Origin: Actinomycetaceae bacterium
GTDB taxonomy: Bacteria; Actinomycetota; Actinomycetes; Actinomycetales; Actinomycetaceae
Assembly: GCA_030527545.1 (NCBI GenBank)
Contig: JAUNAP010000001.1
Coordinates: 186,001 to 250,000, forward strand
Reading direction: 5' to 3'
Length of the DNA stretch: 64,000 nt
Below, piece by piece: positions 45,304 through 54,940 of the stretch. Every line of letters begins with the position of its first letter. Within the stretch, counting starts at the first letter, position 1. The notes beneath the pieces were generated by a model. The model ran no database searches and had not been told where the DNA came from. It saw only the letters and a program-made list of their open reading frames with translations. The position numbers were made by a program, and so were the translations under genes.

Positions 45304-46230
45304 ATGGGCCGCTACGTGGCGAGGCGGCTCCTCCAAACCGTCCCCGTGTTCTTCGGCGCGACGTTCCTCATCTACGCGCTCGTCTTCGCCATGCCCTCCG
45401 ACCCCATCGCGGCCCTCGGTGGACAGCACGGGCTCTCCCCACAGGTCGAGGCGCAGCTTCGCGCCTACTATCACCTCGACGAACCGCTCCTCGTCCAATA
45501 CGCCTACTACCTCAAGGGCATCGTCACCGGCGACTTCGGGGTCACCTACTCCGGCCTGGCTGTGCGTGACGTCATGGCCCAGGCGTTCCCGGTGACAATC
45601 AACCTCGCTCTGCTCGCTATCGCGTTCGAAACGATCGTGGGGGTCGGCATCGGATTTGTCGCCGGCATGCGGCGCGGAGGGTGGTTCGATTCGACGATCC
45701 TCGTGGTCTCCCTGCTCGTCGTCGCCGTGCCGACCTTCGTCTTCGGTTTCCTCTTGCAGTTCCTGCTGGGAGTGAGCTGGCGGATTGTACCCGCGACAGT
45801 TGGCTCACACCCGACGTGGGGATCGCTGCTCCTGCCGGCCGTCGTACTCGGTGCCGTCTCGTGCGCCTACGTCATCCGTCTTACCCGCCAGGCCGTGCAC
45901 GATAACCGCAATGCCGACTATGTGCGCACGGCACGTGCCCGCGGCCTGCGCAGTTGGGAGGTTGCGACGCGCCACATTCTGCGTAACTCTCTCATTCCCG
46001 TCGTCACCTTCATCGGGGCCGACCTCGCCACCCTCATCGGAGGAGCGATTGTCACCGAGGGAATCTTCGCGATCCCGGGGGTCGGAGGCACCCTCTACCG
46101 CGCAATATTGCGCGGTGAAGCGACGACTGTCGTGTCGATGACGACCGTCCTCGTTCTCGTCTACATCCTCGCCAACCTTGTCGTGGACCTCCTCTACGCC
46201 CTGCTCGATCCGAGGATCCGCTATGTCTGA
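45304..46230 (+). CDS. Di/oligopeptide ABC transporter permease (DppB-like), locus 1
   Basis: 308 residues, six helices. It starts MGRYVARRLLQTVPVFFGATFLIYALVFAMPSDP and has the binding-protein-dependent transport motif RTARARGLRSWEVATRHILRNSLIPVVTF in the cytoplasmic loop, then GGAIVTEGIFAIPGVGGTLYRAI. It pairs with the following DppC-like subunit. Only three bases separate it from the amino-acid permease gene and there is no strong ribosome site of its own, pointing to coupling. Confidence 0.93.
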   Translation: MGRYVARRLLQTVPVFFGATFLIYALVFAMPSDPIAALGGQHGLSPQVEAQLRAYYHLDEPLLVQYAYYLKGIVTGDFGVTYSGLAVRDVMAQAFPVTINLALLAIAFETIVGVGIGFVAGMRRGGWFDSTILVVSLLVVAVPTFVFGFLLQFLLGVSWRIVPATVGSHPTWGSLLLPAVVLGAVSCAYVIRLTRQAVHDNRNADYVRTARARGLRSWEVATRHILRNSLIPVVTFIGADLATLIGGAIVTEGIFAIPGVGGTLYRAILRGEATTVVSMTTVLVLVYILANLVVDLLYALLDPRIRYV

Positions 46231-47173
46231 GACCTATCCCGGACAAGAACACCGTTGGCTCGAAACCGACACCGCCCTCGCTCACGCGCACGAGCGCGAG
46301 CCCCTCGGCGAGCCTGCGTCCGTGTGGAAGCAAGCCTGGCGGCGGATGCGACGCCGACCACTCACGTGGGTTTGCCTCCTCATCCTCGCGGTCGCCCTTG
46401 CCGCTGCCGCCTTCCCCGACCTCCTTGCCGCGGCCGACCCCACGGCGTGTGAGCTCACGCGATCGATGGGCCAGCCCGTCAGCGGGCACCCCTTCGGATT
46501 CGATCGCCAAGGCTGCGATATCTACGCGCGCGTCGTGTGGGGCGCGCGTGCCTCCCTCACCGTCGGCTTCGCGACGACCTTCGTCGTCACCCTCATCGGC
46601 GTGAGCCTCGGCGCGTGGGCGGGCATGCGCGGGGGATGGGTCGATACGATCGTCTCCCGACTCACCGACATCGTTTTCGCGCTACCCCTCATTCTCGCGG
46701 CGATTGTCGTCATGGAGGTGCTCGCTACCCACCGCAGTGTGTGGGGTGTCGTCGCTGTCATGGCGGCCTTCGGATGGCCCAACATCACGCGCATCACGAG
46801 GGGAGTCGTCATGAGCGTGAAGAACAACGACTACGTCTTGGCGGCGACCGCCGCCGGTGCGTCGAGATGGCGCGTCCTTACCCGCCACATTCTGCCCAAC
46901 GCGGCGGCGCCCATCATCGTCTACGCGACCCTCGCGCTGGGAACCTTCATCGTGTTGGAAGCGACGCTGTCGTTCCTCGGCGTCGGCTTGCCTCCCGACG
47001 TCATCTCGTGGGGCTCCGACATTGCAGCTGCGCAATCGACCCTGCGCTCGCGGCCCCTCGTTCTCGCCTATCCGGCTCTTGCCCTCGCCCTCACGGTCCT
47101 CTCCGTCATCATCCTCGGTGACGTGGCCCGTGACGCCCTCGGAGTCGACGAGACCGGAAAGGAGGCGTCGTGA
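46223..47173 (+). CDS. Di/oligopeptide ABC transporter permease (DppC-like), locus 1
   Basis: 316 residues. A cytoplasmic N terminus (WKQAWRRMRRRPLTWVCLLIL) is followed by the usual periplasmic segment GHPFGFDRQGCDIYARVVWGARASLTVG. The coupling motif is DYVLAATAAGASRWRVLTRHILPNAAAPIIVYA, then EATLSFLGVGLPPDVISWGSDI. The ATG overlaps the end of the DppB-like gene by eight bases and GAGGAT precedes it. Confidence 0.93.
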   Translation: MSETYPGQEHRWLETDTALAHAHEREPLGEPASVWKQAWRRMRRRPLTWVCLLILAVALAAAAFPDLLAAADPTACELTRSMGQPVSGHPFGFDRQGCDIYARVVWGARASLTVGFATTFVVTLIGVSLGAWAGMRGGWVDTIVSRLTDIVFALPLILAAIVVMEVLATHRSVWGVVAVMAAFGWPNITRITRGVVMSVKNNDYVLAATAAGASRWRVLTRHILPNAAAPIIVYATLALGTFIVLEATLSFLGVGLPPDVISWGSDIAAAQSTLRSRPLVLAYPALALALTVLSVIILGDVARDALGVDETGKEAS

Positions 47174-48783
47174 CCCCACCCGAACCACTGCTGCGAGCCC
47201 GTCATGTTTCCATCGATTATGCGATTCCGGGCGGGCACACCCGTGCGGTCCTCGACGCTTCCGTGACGATATATCCGGGCCAAACCGTCGCGATCGTCGG
47301 GGAGTCCGGGTCGGGAAAATCGACCCTCGCCTCGTCCTTCCTCGGCCTGCTACCGGCCAACGCGACACTGGCATCTGGCACGATCGAGATCCTCTCTCGC
47401 GACGTGACGGCGGCGAGCGAGCCCGAATGGGTGGAGCTGCGCGGGCAGGCCATCGGCTACGTGCCGCAAGATCCCACGACGAACCTCAACCCTGCCTGGC
47501 GGGTCGGCACCCAGGTGGGGGAGGCGCTTCGACGCTGCCGTCTCACGCGCGCGGCGCGCACAGACCGGGTGCGCGAGCTCCTGTCGGCGGCGGGCCTGCC
47601 CGATCCCGAACGGGCCAGACGTTCCTACCCGCACGAGCTCTCGGGCGGGATGGCCCAGCGGGCCCTCATCGCCCAGGCGCTCGCATGCGACCCGCCTCTG
47701 CTCATCGCCGACGAACCGACGTCCGCACTCGATGCCACGACGGCCCGCGAGGTCCTCGACCACCTGTGCGCGCTGGCCTCATCGAAGGGCACGGCACTGC
47801 TGCTCGTGACCCACGACCTTGCGTTGGCCTGCGAACGTGCCGACCACCTCCTCGTCATGAATAAGGGGCGCATCTGCGAGCAAGGCCCCACCCGGCAGGT
47901 CATTTCGGGCCCCGTCCACCCCTACACGAGACGCCTGCTCGCGGCACTCCCAGGAGGCCGGAGCCGCCTGGCCGCAAAGTCAAAGGACATTGCCATCAGC
48001 GTGGTGGGCGCATCGAAGGCATTCGCCGGCGCGCGCCGGGGCGAATCGGCTCACGTGGCCCTCGACGGCGTCGATCTTGAGGTGATGGCGGGGCAGACGT
48101 GCGCGCTCGTCGGCGAATCCGGATCGGGAAAGACGACGCTAGCGCGCGCGATCCTGGGGCTGAGTCCGCTCGACGCCGGCGACATCAAAATCTTCTCCCG
48201 CAGCCTCGCCACGGCGACTAAAGAGGAGGCACGTGAGATTCGCCGCGACATTCAGGTGGTCTTCCAAAACCCCTACGCCTCCCTCGATCCTCTCTACACA
48301 GTATCGGCTCTCATCGCCGAGCCGCTGTCCATCCTCGGGATAGGGGATCGAAGATCCAGGCGCGCCCGCGTCCGCGAGATGCTCGACGCCGTTGGACTCG
48401 CTCAGTCGGTAGCCGGGCGTTATCCCGCGCAGCTGTCGGGTGGGCAGCGCCAGCGCGTCGCGATCGCGCGCGCCCTTGCTCCCTCCCCGCGCATCGTCGT
48501 CCTCGACGAGGCGACCTCGGCACTCGACGTTGTCGTCCAAGATCGCATTCTCGCCCTGCTGCGCGAGCTGCAGGCCGAGTGGGGACTCACCTATCTCATG
48601 ATCACCCACGACCTTGGCCTCGTCACCGCCAACGCGGACACCGTCGCCGTTATGGAGCGCGGACGTATCGTCGAATGGGGTCCGGTCGCGCAGGTCGTGT
48701 CCTCTCCGCGCCAGGCGATGACACGCGCCCTCATTGCCGCTACGCCCCGTTTGCCGGCGAGTGAGGCAGGCACAGCGGGCTAA
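47170..48783 (+). CDS. Di/oligopeptide ABC transporter double ATPase (DppD-DppF fusion), locus 1
   Basis: 537 residues with two complete nucleotide-binding domains. The first has GESGSGKSTLAS, signature LSGGMAQRALIAQAL and LLIADEPTSALDATT. The second has GESGSGKTTLARAILG, LSGGQRQRVAIARAL and IVVLDEATSALDVVV. It powers import through the two permeases. The GTG start at 47170 overlaps the DppC stop by four bases and is preceded by GGAAAGGAGG. Last gene of locus 1. Confidence 0.94.
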   Translation: MTPPEPLLRARHVSIDYAIPGGHTRAVLDASVTIYPGQTVAIVGESGSGKSTLASSFLGLLPANATLASGTIEILSRDVTAASEPEWVELRGQAIGYVPQDPTTNLNPAWRVGTQVGEALRRCRLTRAARTDRVRELLSAAGLPDPERARRSYPHELSGGMAQRALIAQALACDPPLLIADEPTSALDATTAREVLDHLCALASSKGTALLLVTHDLALACERADHLLVMNKGRICEQGPTRQVISGPVHPYTRRLLAALPGGRSRLAAKSKDIAISVVGASKAFAGARRGESAHVALDGVDLEVMAGQTCALVGESGSGKTTLARAILGLSPLDAGDIKIFSRSLATATKEEAREIRRDIQVVFQNPYASLDPLYTVSALIAEPLSILGIGDRRSRRARVREMLDAVGLAQSVAGRYPAQLSGGQRQRVAIARALAPSPRIVVLDEATSALDVVVQDRILALLRELQAEWGLTYLMITHDLGLVTANADTVAVMERGRIVEWGPVAQVVSSPRQAMTRALIAATPRLPASEAGTAG

Positions 48784-48798
48784 TATATGGGAAACGTT

Positions 48799-48821
48799 TT
48801 ACGAAACTTTTTGTTGCGTAA
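48799..48821. promoter_or_regulatory. AT-rich dyad upstream of peptide locus 2
   Basis: TTACGAAAC (48799-48807), TTTTT, GTTGCGTAA (48813-48821): eight of nine positions pair. It sits in an AT-rich patch in the 223-base gap between the two peptide loci, about 140 bases before a TAGGCT box at 48961. It may be an operator for the second locus or an unusual terminator for the first. Confidence 0.35.
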
Positions 48822-48960
48822 TTCGTGGTCCCTTGGTGGTCGTCGCGTCGCCACGTCTGACAGGCGAGACGCCACGCGAAAACTCCCCGGATTTAGGGGC
48901 AAGTATGCGCGGATCGTGTCTCACGACCTGAGCCAAACAGCCCAGAGGTGGCGACTCGCT

Positions 48961-48966
48961 TAGGCT
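48961..48966 (+). promoter_or_regulatory. -10 box of peptide locus 2
   Basis: TAGGCT 46 bases before the ATG at 49007, giving a leader of about 33 bases. No clear -35. Confidence 0.35.
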
Positions 48967-49006
48967 GACGAGGAGACATTGCCCGGAGACACCGGAGTGC
49001 ATACGT

Positions 49007-49990
49007 ATGCTTATCTACCTTGCGAGGCGCCTGGCGAACTACGCCGTCCTCCTCATCATTGCCATCACGCTGGCCTACATCATCGCCTCGGTCGCGCTCA
49101 ACCCGCTCGCGGTCTTCGACTGGACGAACCCCAGCCTCGATCGCGGATCGATCCTGCGCACACTCACCGACTACAACATCAACCCCAACGATCCCGTGCT
49201 TTCTCGTTTTGGGAACTGGGCTCACGGAGTGTTGACGTCGTGGGATTGGGGGCGCGATCCCAAGGGAGCTTCCGTTAACGACGAGGTTGCGGTACGCATC
49301 TGGGTGTCCGTGCGCCTCATCACGATCGCTACCTTCGTAGGTATGTTCGGCGGTGTGGCACTGGGTGCGTGGAGCGCCGTGAAGAAGGGCCGCCCCGCCG
49401 ATAAAGGCATCTCGATCTTCGCCCTCATCTTCATCTCGACACCGCCGATGGTCCTCGCCGTCGTCCTCCAGATCCTCGCGGTCAAGTTCAACCAGGCGAC
49501 GGGAACGAACTTCTTTGAGTTCATCGGGGAGACCGGAAATATCGGTAACTATCCGGGTGCCTGGCTCGTCGACCGCCTTCAGCACCTCCTGCTGCCGACG
49601 CTGTCGCTGTCGCTCATGCACATTGCCACCTATTCGCGTTACCAGCGCAACCTCATGCTCGACACGCTCGGTGCTGACTACGTGCGCACGGCTCGAGCAA
49701 AGGGGTTGACGGCGGGTAAAGCAATTCGCAAGCACGCGCTGCGTAACGCCCTCATCCCCATGGCCACCTACTTTGCCTTCGCCATCACCGGCGTCGTTTT
49801 GGGAGCGACCATCACCGAACAGGTCTTCGGGTGGCACGGCTTCGGCATCTACGGCGTCCAATCGATCACTCAACAAGACATCAACGGGACCGTTGCCGTC
49901 GTCGCCTTCTCGGGCGTGTGCGTCCTCTTGGGTGCGTTGCTGTCCGACATTCTTGTTGCCATCGTCGACCCGCGCGTGCGCACGAACTAG
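49007..49990 (+). CDS. Oligopeptide ABC transporter permease (OppB-like), locus 2
   Basis: 327 residues: MLIYLARRLANYAVLLIIAITLAYIIAS, a periplasmic segment (DWTNPSLDRGSILRTLTDYNINPNDPVLSRF), and the coupling motif DYVRTARAKGLTAGKAIRKHALRNALIPM followed by GATITEQVFGWHGFGIYGVQSI. The longer first periplasmic region distinguishes it from the locus 1 paralogue. A nine-base gap leads to the next permease. Confidence 0.93.
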   Translation: MLIYLARRLANYAVLLIIAITLAYIIASVALNPLAVFDWTNPSLDRGSILRTLTDYNINPNDPVLSRFGNWAHGVLTSWDWGRDPKGASVNDEVAVRIWVSVRLITIATFVGMFGGVALGAWSAVKKGRPADKGISIFALIFISTPPMVLAVVLQILAVKFNQATGTNFFEFIGETGNIGNYPGAWLVDRLQHLLLPTLSLSLMHIATYSRYQRNLMLDTLGADYVRTARAKGLTAGKAIRKHALRNALIPMATYFAFAITGVVLGATITEQVFGWHGFGIYGVQSITQQDINGTVAVVAFSGVCVLLGALLSDILVAIVDPRVRTN

Positions 49991-49999
49991 GAGGAGCCC

Positions 50000-50947
50000 A
50001 TGCCTGTTTTGACGACTCCCAACGAGACGGCGATGCCCGACGATGCGCCTTTGGACAACATCACCTCCGATCAGGCTCCCGCTACTCTTTCTCGTTTCCA
50101 GCTGGTTTTGCGGCGCACGTTCCGCCCGCTCGGGGCAAAGATCGGTTTTGTCGGGCTGGTGCTCATCATCCTCTTTGCGATATTCGGCCCCTACGTATCG
50201 CCGTGGAGCTACGCCGACGTCGATAACACCGCCTTCATGCAGGGCCCCTCGGCCGCACATTGGCTGGGCACGACCCAGGGCGGACGCGACATCTTCGCGA
50301 TGAGCGTCGAGGGCCTGCGGAAATCGCTCATGATCGGTTTTTCCGTCGCCATTATCCAGACCTTCTTGGCGGCGATCATCGGTGCCTCGGCCGCCTACTT
50401 CGGTGGCGCGGTGTCGAAGGTGATCTTGTGGATCATCGACCTCATGCTCGTCATCCCGTCCTTCCTCATGATCGCCATCATCACCCAAAAGGCGGGTAAT
50501 GCGAAGGGTTCGATTCCCCTTTTCATTCTTCTGCTCGCGGCGTTCGGTTGGATGCTGTCGGCCCGCGTCGTGCGCGCGATGACCTCTTCCGTGGCCTCGC
50601 TCGACTACGTTCAAGCAGCCAGGTTCATGTCGGTGCCATCGCGAGCGGTGATCTTCCGTCACATCATCCCCAATATCTCCTCCTACCTCATCGTCGATTT
50701 CACGCTGGGACTGGCAGCAGCCGTCCTCGCCGAAACATCGCTGTCGTTCTTCGGCTTCGGCGTGCAAGCGCCCCAGACCTCCCTGGGGACGATGATCTCG
50801 GAGGGCTCGCGCATGGCGACGACCTTCCCGTGGGTCTTCCTAGCCCCCGCCGTGCTCCTCGTTCTCACGCTGCTGTTCGTCAACTTCCTTGGCGATGCCG
50901 TGCGTGACGCCCTCGATCCGTCCTCAAACGCCGGAGGTCAAGCATGA
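50000..50947 (+). CDS. Oligopeptide ABC transporter permease (OppC-like), locus 2
   Basis: 315 residues. An acidic N-terminal tail precedes FRPLGAKIGFVGLVLIILFAIFGPYVSPW. AHWLGTTQGGRDIFAMSVEGLRKSLMIGF and the coupling motif DYVQAARFMSVPSRAVIFRHIIPNISSYL are typical, with LAETSLSFFGFGVQAPQTSLG near the C terminus. AGGAGG lies before the ATG. It overlaps the ATPase gene by four bases. Confidence 0.93.
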   Translation: MPVLTTPNETAMPDDAPLDNITSDQAPATLSRFQLVLRRTFRPLGAKIGFVGLVLIILFAIFGPYVSPWSYADVDNTAFMQGPSAAHWLGTTQGGRDIFAMSVEGLRKSLMIGFSVAIIQTFLAAIIGASAAYFGGAVSKVILWIIDLMLVIPSFLMIAIITQKAGNAKGSIPLFILLLAAFGWMLSARVVRAMTSSVASLDYVQAARFMSVPSRAVIFRHIIPNISSYLIVDFTLGLAAAVLAETSLSFFGFGVQAPQTSLGTMISEGSRMATTFPWVFLAPAVLLVLTLLFVNFLGDAVRDALDPSSNAGGQA

Positions 50948-53091
50948 GCAAGAAGAAGACGACCATCGATGCCGAGGAGTTGCCCAAGGCGCGCCCGGGG
51001 GTGCCCGCTCTCGAGATTCGCGACCTCAACGTCCGTTTCCCCTCCGAAGACGGCGTCGTACACGCGGTGCGCGGAGTCAACCTCACCGTTAACTCCGGCG
51101 AGATCTTGGGAATTGTTGGCGAATCCGGGTCTGGCAAATCCGTGACCTCGATGTCGGTGATGGGCCTGCACGACTCTTCGGCCAACATCACCGGTTCGAT
51201 CAAGATGCACGGGGTCGAACTCCTCGGTCGTTCCGACAAGTGGATGTCTAACATCCGCGGCAAGTCGCTGGCCATGGTGTTCCAGGACCCGCTGTCCTCG
51301 CTCAATCCCGTCTTCACCATCGGCGACCAGATCTGCGAGGCCCTCCAGATCCACGATCCCGACATGAGCGACAAGGACGCCGAGGCGCGCGCCCTCGAAC
51401 TGCTCAAGGCGGTGGGTATCCCCAACCCTGAGGTACGAATCAAGAACTTCCCCCACGAGTTCTCCGGCGGCATGCGCCAGCGCGTCATGATCGCCATGGC
51501 CATCGCCAACAACCCCGACGTCATCATCGCCGACGAGCCCACAACGGCCCTCGACGTGACGATTCAGGCCCAGATCCTTGACCTGTTGCGCTACGCGCAG
51601 CGAGAGACCGGTGCCGCCGTCATCATCATTACCCACGACCTCGGGGTCGTCGCCGGGCTCGCCGACAAGGTCGCTGTCATGTACGCCGGTCGCATCGTCG
51701 AATCGGGTTCGGTCAACGACATCTTCTATCGCCCGGCGATGCCCTACACGATCGGCCTGCTCGGCTCACTGCCCCGCCCCGACGTCGACACCGACGAGCC
51801 TTTGGCTACCGTTGAGGGCAATCCGCCGTCTCTGCTCAATCTCCCGCCGGGGTGCCCCTTCTCTCCGCGCTGTCCGATGGCCACCGAAGCGTGCCGTGGC
51901 GAAGAGCCGACACTGCACACCGTCGCAGGCAGGGCGAGCGAGGGCGACGTGTCTAGCGGAGACGCGATCTCCCATCGTGCGGCCTGTATCTTCGCAGACG
52001 ACATTCTCGCTTCGGCTAAGACCTACGCCGACATCTACCCGCTGCCCGCAGCTGTGGACAAGGGAGAGCGGCCGGGGCCCGAAGTTTCACCCATCTTGCA
52101 GTTGAAGGATCTGACGAAGACCTATCCGCTCATGAAGGGAGCGGTCTTTAAGCGCCGCGTTGGCACGGTCCACGCCGTCAACAAGATCGATCTTGAGATT
52201 CGCCCGGGCGAGACGGTCGGTCTGGTCGGCGAATCCGGATGCGGCAAGACGACGACGCTCATGTCGATCCTCGGCCTGCAGGCTCCAGAAGCTGGTCGCG
52301 TCGTCGTTTTCGGCAAAGACACCGCCCAGATGTCGAAGGCCGACCGCAAGGAGGTGCGTCAAAACCTCCAGGTTGTCTTCCAAGACCCGATGGCCTCACT
52401 CGACCCGCGTATGCCCATCTCGGAGATCCTCACCGAGCCGCTCATTTACAACGGCTATTCGAAGAAGGATGCTCACGCTCGCGTCGGTGAGCTCATGGAA
52501 CTCGTCGGCCTCGAGCCGGCGCACTCGAACCGCTACCCGCGACACTTTTCGGGTGGACAGAAGCAGCGCATCGGTATCGCCAGGGCGCTCGCTCTCGAAC
52601 CGAAGCTCCTCGTTCTTGACGAGCCGGTGTCTGCGCTCGACGTGTCCATCCAAGCGGGCGTGCTCAACCTGCTCGAGCGGCTGCAGGCGGAGATGAAGCT
52701 GTCGTATCTTTTCGTGGCCCACGACCTGTCGGTCATTCGTCACATCGCGGACCGCGTCGCCGTCATGTATCTGGGACGTATCGTGGAGATCGGCGACGTC
52801 ACGAGCGTCTACGATCATCCGCGCCACCCCTATACGCAGGCCCTTCTGTCGGCGATCCCGATTCCCGATCCGGCCAAGGAGCGCGGTCGTGAGCGGATCT
52901 TGCTCGAGGGGGATCTGCCCTCCCCGGCGAACCTGCCGAGTGGGTGCCCCTTCCGTACCCGCTGCCCGATGTTCAAACAACTGGACGAGACGAATCGGAA
53001 GGCTTGCCTCGAGAGCGAACCGACCTTGGAACACGAGGAAGGCGATCATGCCGTCGCATGTCATTTCTCGAGATCGGTAAGCGTCTTCTGA
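50944..53091 (+). CDS. Oligopeptide ABC transporter double ATPase (OppD-OppF fusion), locus 2
   Basis: 715 residues. The first nucleotide-binding domain has GESGSGKSVTSMSVMG, FSGGMRQRVMIAMAI and VIIADEPTTALDVTI, then the OppD peptide-transporter C-terminal domain with CPFSPRCPMATEAC. The second has GESGCGKTTTLMSILG, FSGGQKQRIGIARAL and LLVLDEPVSALDVSI, with CPFRTRCPMF. Both halves keep the cysteine-bearing oligopeptide-specific C-terminal tails, unlike the shorter locus 1 ATPase. Confidence 0.94.
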   Translation: MSKKKTTIDAEELPKARPGVPALEIRDLNVRFPSEDGVVHAVRGVNLTVNSGEILGIVGESGSGKSVTSMSVMGLHDSSANITGSIKMHGVELLGRSDKWMSNIRGKSLAMVFQDPLSSLNPVFTIGDQICEALQIHDPDMSDKDAEARALELLKAVGIPNPEVRIKNFPHEFSGGMRQRVMIAMAIANNPDVIIADEPTTALDVTIQAQILDLLRYAQRETGAAVIIITHDLGVVAGLADKVAVMYAGRIVESGSVNDIFYRPAMPYTIGLLGSLPRPDVDTDEPLATVEGNPPSLLNLPPGCPFSPRCPMATEACRGEEPTLHTVAGRASEGDVSSGDAISHRAACIFADDILASAKTYADIYPLPAAVDKGERPGPEVSPILQLKDLTKTYPLMKGAVFKRRVGTVHAVNKIDLEIRPGETVGLVGESGCGKTTTLMSILGLQAPEAGRVVVFGKDTAQMSKADRKEVRQNLQVVFQDPMASLDPRMPISEILTEPLIYNGYSKKDAHARVGELMELVGLEPAHSNRYPRHFSGGQKQRIGIARALALEPKLLVLDEPVSALDVSIQAGVLNLLERLQAEMKLSYLFVAHDLSVIRHIADRVAVMYLGRIVEIGDVTSVYDHPRHPYTQALLSAIPIPDPAKERGRERILLEGDLPSPANLPSGCPFRTRCPMFKQLDETNRKACLESEPTLEHEEGDHAVACHFSRSVSVF

Positions 53092-53198
53092 GGTGCTTGT
53101 TTAGAATCCACGTAACCGACAAGATGCCGGGCGCCGGTCTTGTCTGCAGCGAGGGGATGCCCCCAGGTGCCCACCCATCCATATTAAGGAGGAAGACC

Positions 53199-54917
53199 GT
53201 GCGTAGCGTGAAGAACATGGTCACCGCACTCGGCGTCATCGGGGTTTCGGCTGCCCTGGCGCTCACTGGTTGCTCGAACGCCGATAACGGCAGCGCAGAT
53301 ACGGCCAATTCCAACGGCGATGCCGCTGGAAGCAAAGAGAAGGTATGGGACGTCAACCCCCAGGATCGCGACAAGCTCCAGCAAGGCGGTGAGCTGCGTT
53401 TCGCGATTTCCCAGCTGCCGACGAACTGGAACACGCAGTCGAACGACGGCAACCAGGTCGACAACGAGGACATTTGGAAGTGGACCGGCGCCCAGCTGCT
53501 CGTTTCTGACGAGAAGGGCGAGCTGAGCTGGAATAAGAACTACCTCGACGACGTCAAGGTCGAGGAGGCCAAGGATGGCGCGCCGCAAAAGATCACGATG
53601 AAGATCTCGGACAAGGCGAAGTGGAACTCCGGGCGCGACATCGAGGCCGAGGACTTCATTTCCTTGTGGAAGGCGATGAACGGCACGAACGAGGCGTTCA
53701 AGCCGGCGACGACCGATGGCTACGACCAGATGGCCAATGTCGAGGCCGGGGCCTCGAACAAGGAAGTCATCATCACGTTTAAGTCGTCCTACCCGGACTG
53801 GCAGGCCCCGCTGTCGGGGATCTACCCCAAGGAACTGACCTCGGATCCGGAAATGTTCAACACCGGTTTGACCGAGCCGAAGAACGAGTGGCTCGCGGGC
53901 CCCTACAAGTTCGACAAGATCGATAAGTCACAGCGCGTGGCGACTCTCGTGCCCAACGAGAAGTGGTGGGGCGACAAGCCGCTGCTCGACAAGGTGTCCT
54001 TCCGTGAGCTGTCGCCTTCGGCCTCCTCGCAGGCGTTTGCGAACAACGAGATCGACGTGCTCCAGCCGATTATCAACGCTGACGGCTATCAGAAGGCCCA
54101 GCAGCGTTCGGACGGCGAGATCCGCGAGACCCCGGGTCTACAGTGGCGTCACGTGACCTTCAACTCCGAAGGTAAGAACCTGGGCGACGTCAAGGTCCGC
54201 CAGGCGATTACGCGCGCGATCAACCGCGAGGCGATCGCCAAGTCCGACCTCGCGGGTCTGCCGGTGGCCGACCACGTCGAGGAAGCCATGCTCGGCAACC
54301 ACTTCTTCATGCCCGGCCAGGACGGCTACAAGGACAACGGCGAGAAGTGGAGCTACGACCCCAAGGCCGCAGAGAAGCTGCTCGACGAGGCCGGTTGGAA
54401 GCTGCCGGAAGGCAAGAAGGTCCGCGAGAAGGACGGCCAGCCGCTCGAGATCGAATACGGCCTCATCAAGGACGTTCCCACCTCGGAGAACGAGGGCAAG
54501 CTCATCCAGGCCGATCTCGCCAAGGTTGGTATCGACCTCAAGCTCGTCACCAAGGCCCAAGACGAGTTCCCGCAGTTCATGATCGATGGTGAATTTGGTC
54601 TGACGACCTTCACCTGGCGCGGCACGATCTTCCCGATGAACAACATCGGTCAGATCTACGGCACCGGTCAGGAGTCGAACTTCGCGCGCATCTCCAACCC
54701 GGAGCTCGACAAGCTGCGCGAGCAGGCTGACGTCGAGATGGACCGCAGCAAGCGGGTCGATCTGACGAACCAGATTGACGCGATGATCTGGGAGTCCGGC
54801 CACACGCTGCCGCTGTACCGCCGCGTCGACTACACGGCCGTTCCGAAGAACCTCGCCAACTACGGCGCCTTCGGACTGGCGAGCCTTCAGCCTGAAAACG
54901 TCGGCTTCGTCAAGTAA
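53199..54917 (+). CDS. Oligopeptide-binding lipoprotein (SBP family 5), locus 2
   Basis: 572 residues from a GTG with AAGGAGG upstream. The lipobox is VSAALALTGC. The mature sequence GELRFAISQLPTNWNTQSNDGNQVDNEDI, DKAKWNSGRDIEAEDFISLWKAM, RQAITRAINREAIAKSDLAGLP and NPELDKLREQADVEMDRSKR places it in family 5. The mature part carries a serine/asparagine-rich linker after the lipidated Cys. The 107-base gap before it may allow higher expression than for the membrane parts. Last gene of locus 2. Confidence 0.93.
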   Translation: MRSVKNMVTALGVIGVSAALALTGCSNADNGSADTANSNGDAAGSKEKVWDVNPQDRDKLQQGGELRFAISQLPTNWNTQSNDGNQVDNEDIWKWTGAQLLVSDEKGELSWNKNYLDDVKVEEAKDGAPQKITMKISDKAKWNSGRDIEAEDFISLWKAMNGTNEAFKPATTDGYDQMANVEAGASNKEVIITFKSSYPDWQAPLSGIYPKELTSDPEMFNTGLTEPKNEWLAGPYKFDKIDKSQRVATLVPNEKWWGDKPLLDKVSFRELSPSASSQAFANNEIDVLQPIINADGYQKAQQRSDGEIRETPGLQWRHVTFNSEGKNLGDVKVRQAITRAINREAIAKSDLAGLPVADHVEEAMLGNHFFMPGQDGYKDNGEKWSYDPKAAEKLLDEAGWKLPEGKKVREKDGQPLEIEYGLIKDVPTSENEGKLIQADLAKVGIDLKLVTKAQDEFPQFMIDGEFGLTTFTWRGTIFPMNNIGQIYGTGQESNFARISNPELDKLREQADVEMDRSKRVDLTNQIDAMIWESGHTLPLYRRVDYTAVPKNLANYGAFGLASLQPENVGFVK

Positions 54918-54940
54918 GCGTATCGGCTGAGTCCGCTGAC

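Noticed and set aside
48791-48804. LacI/CcpA-type operator around AAACGTTT
   Set aside because: Only the central CG and inner bases match; the outer positions are not symmetric or consensus-like.
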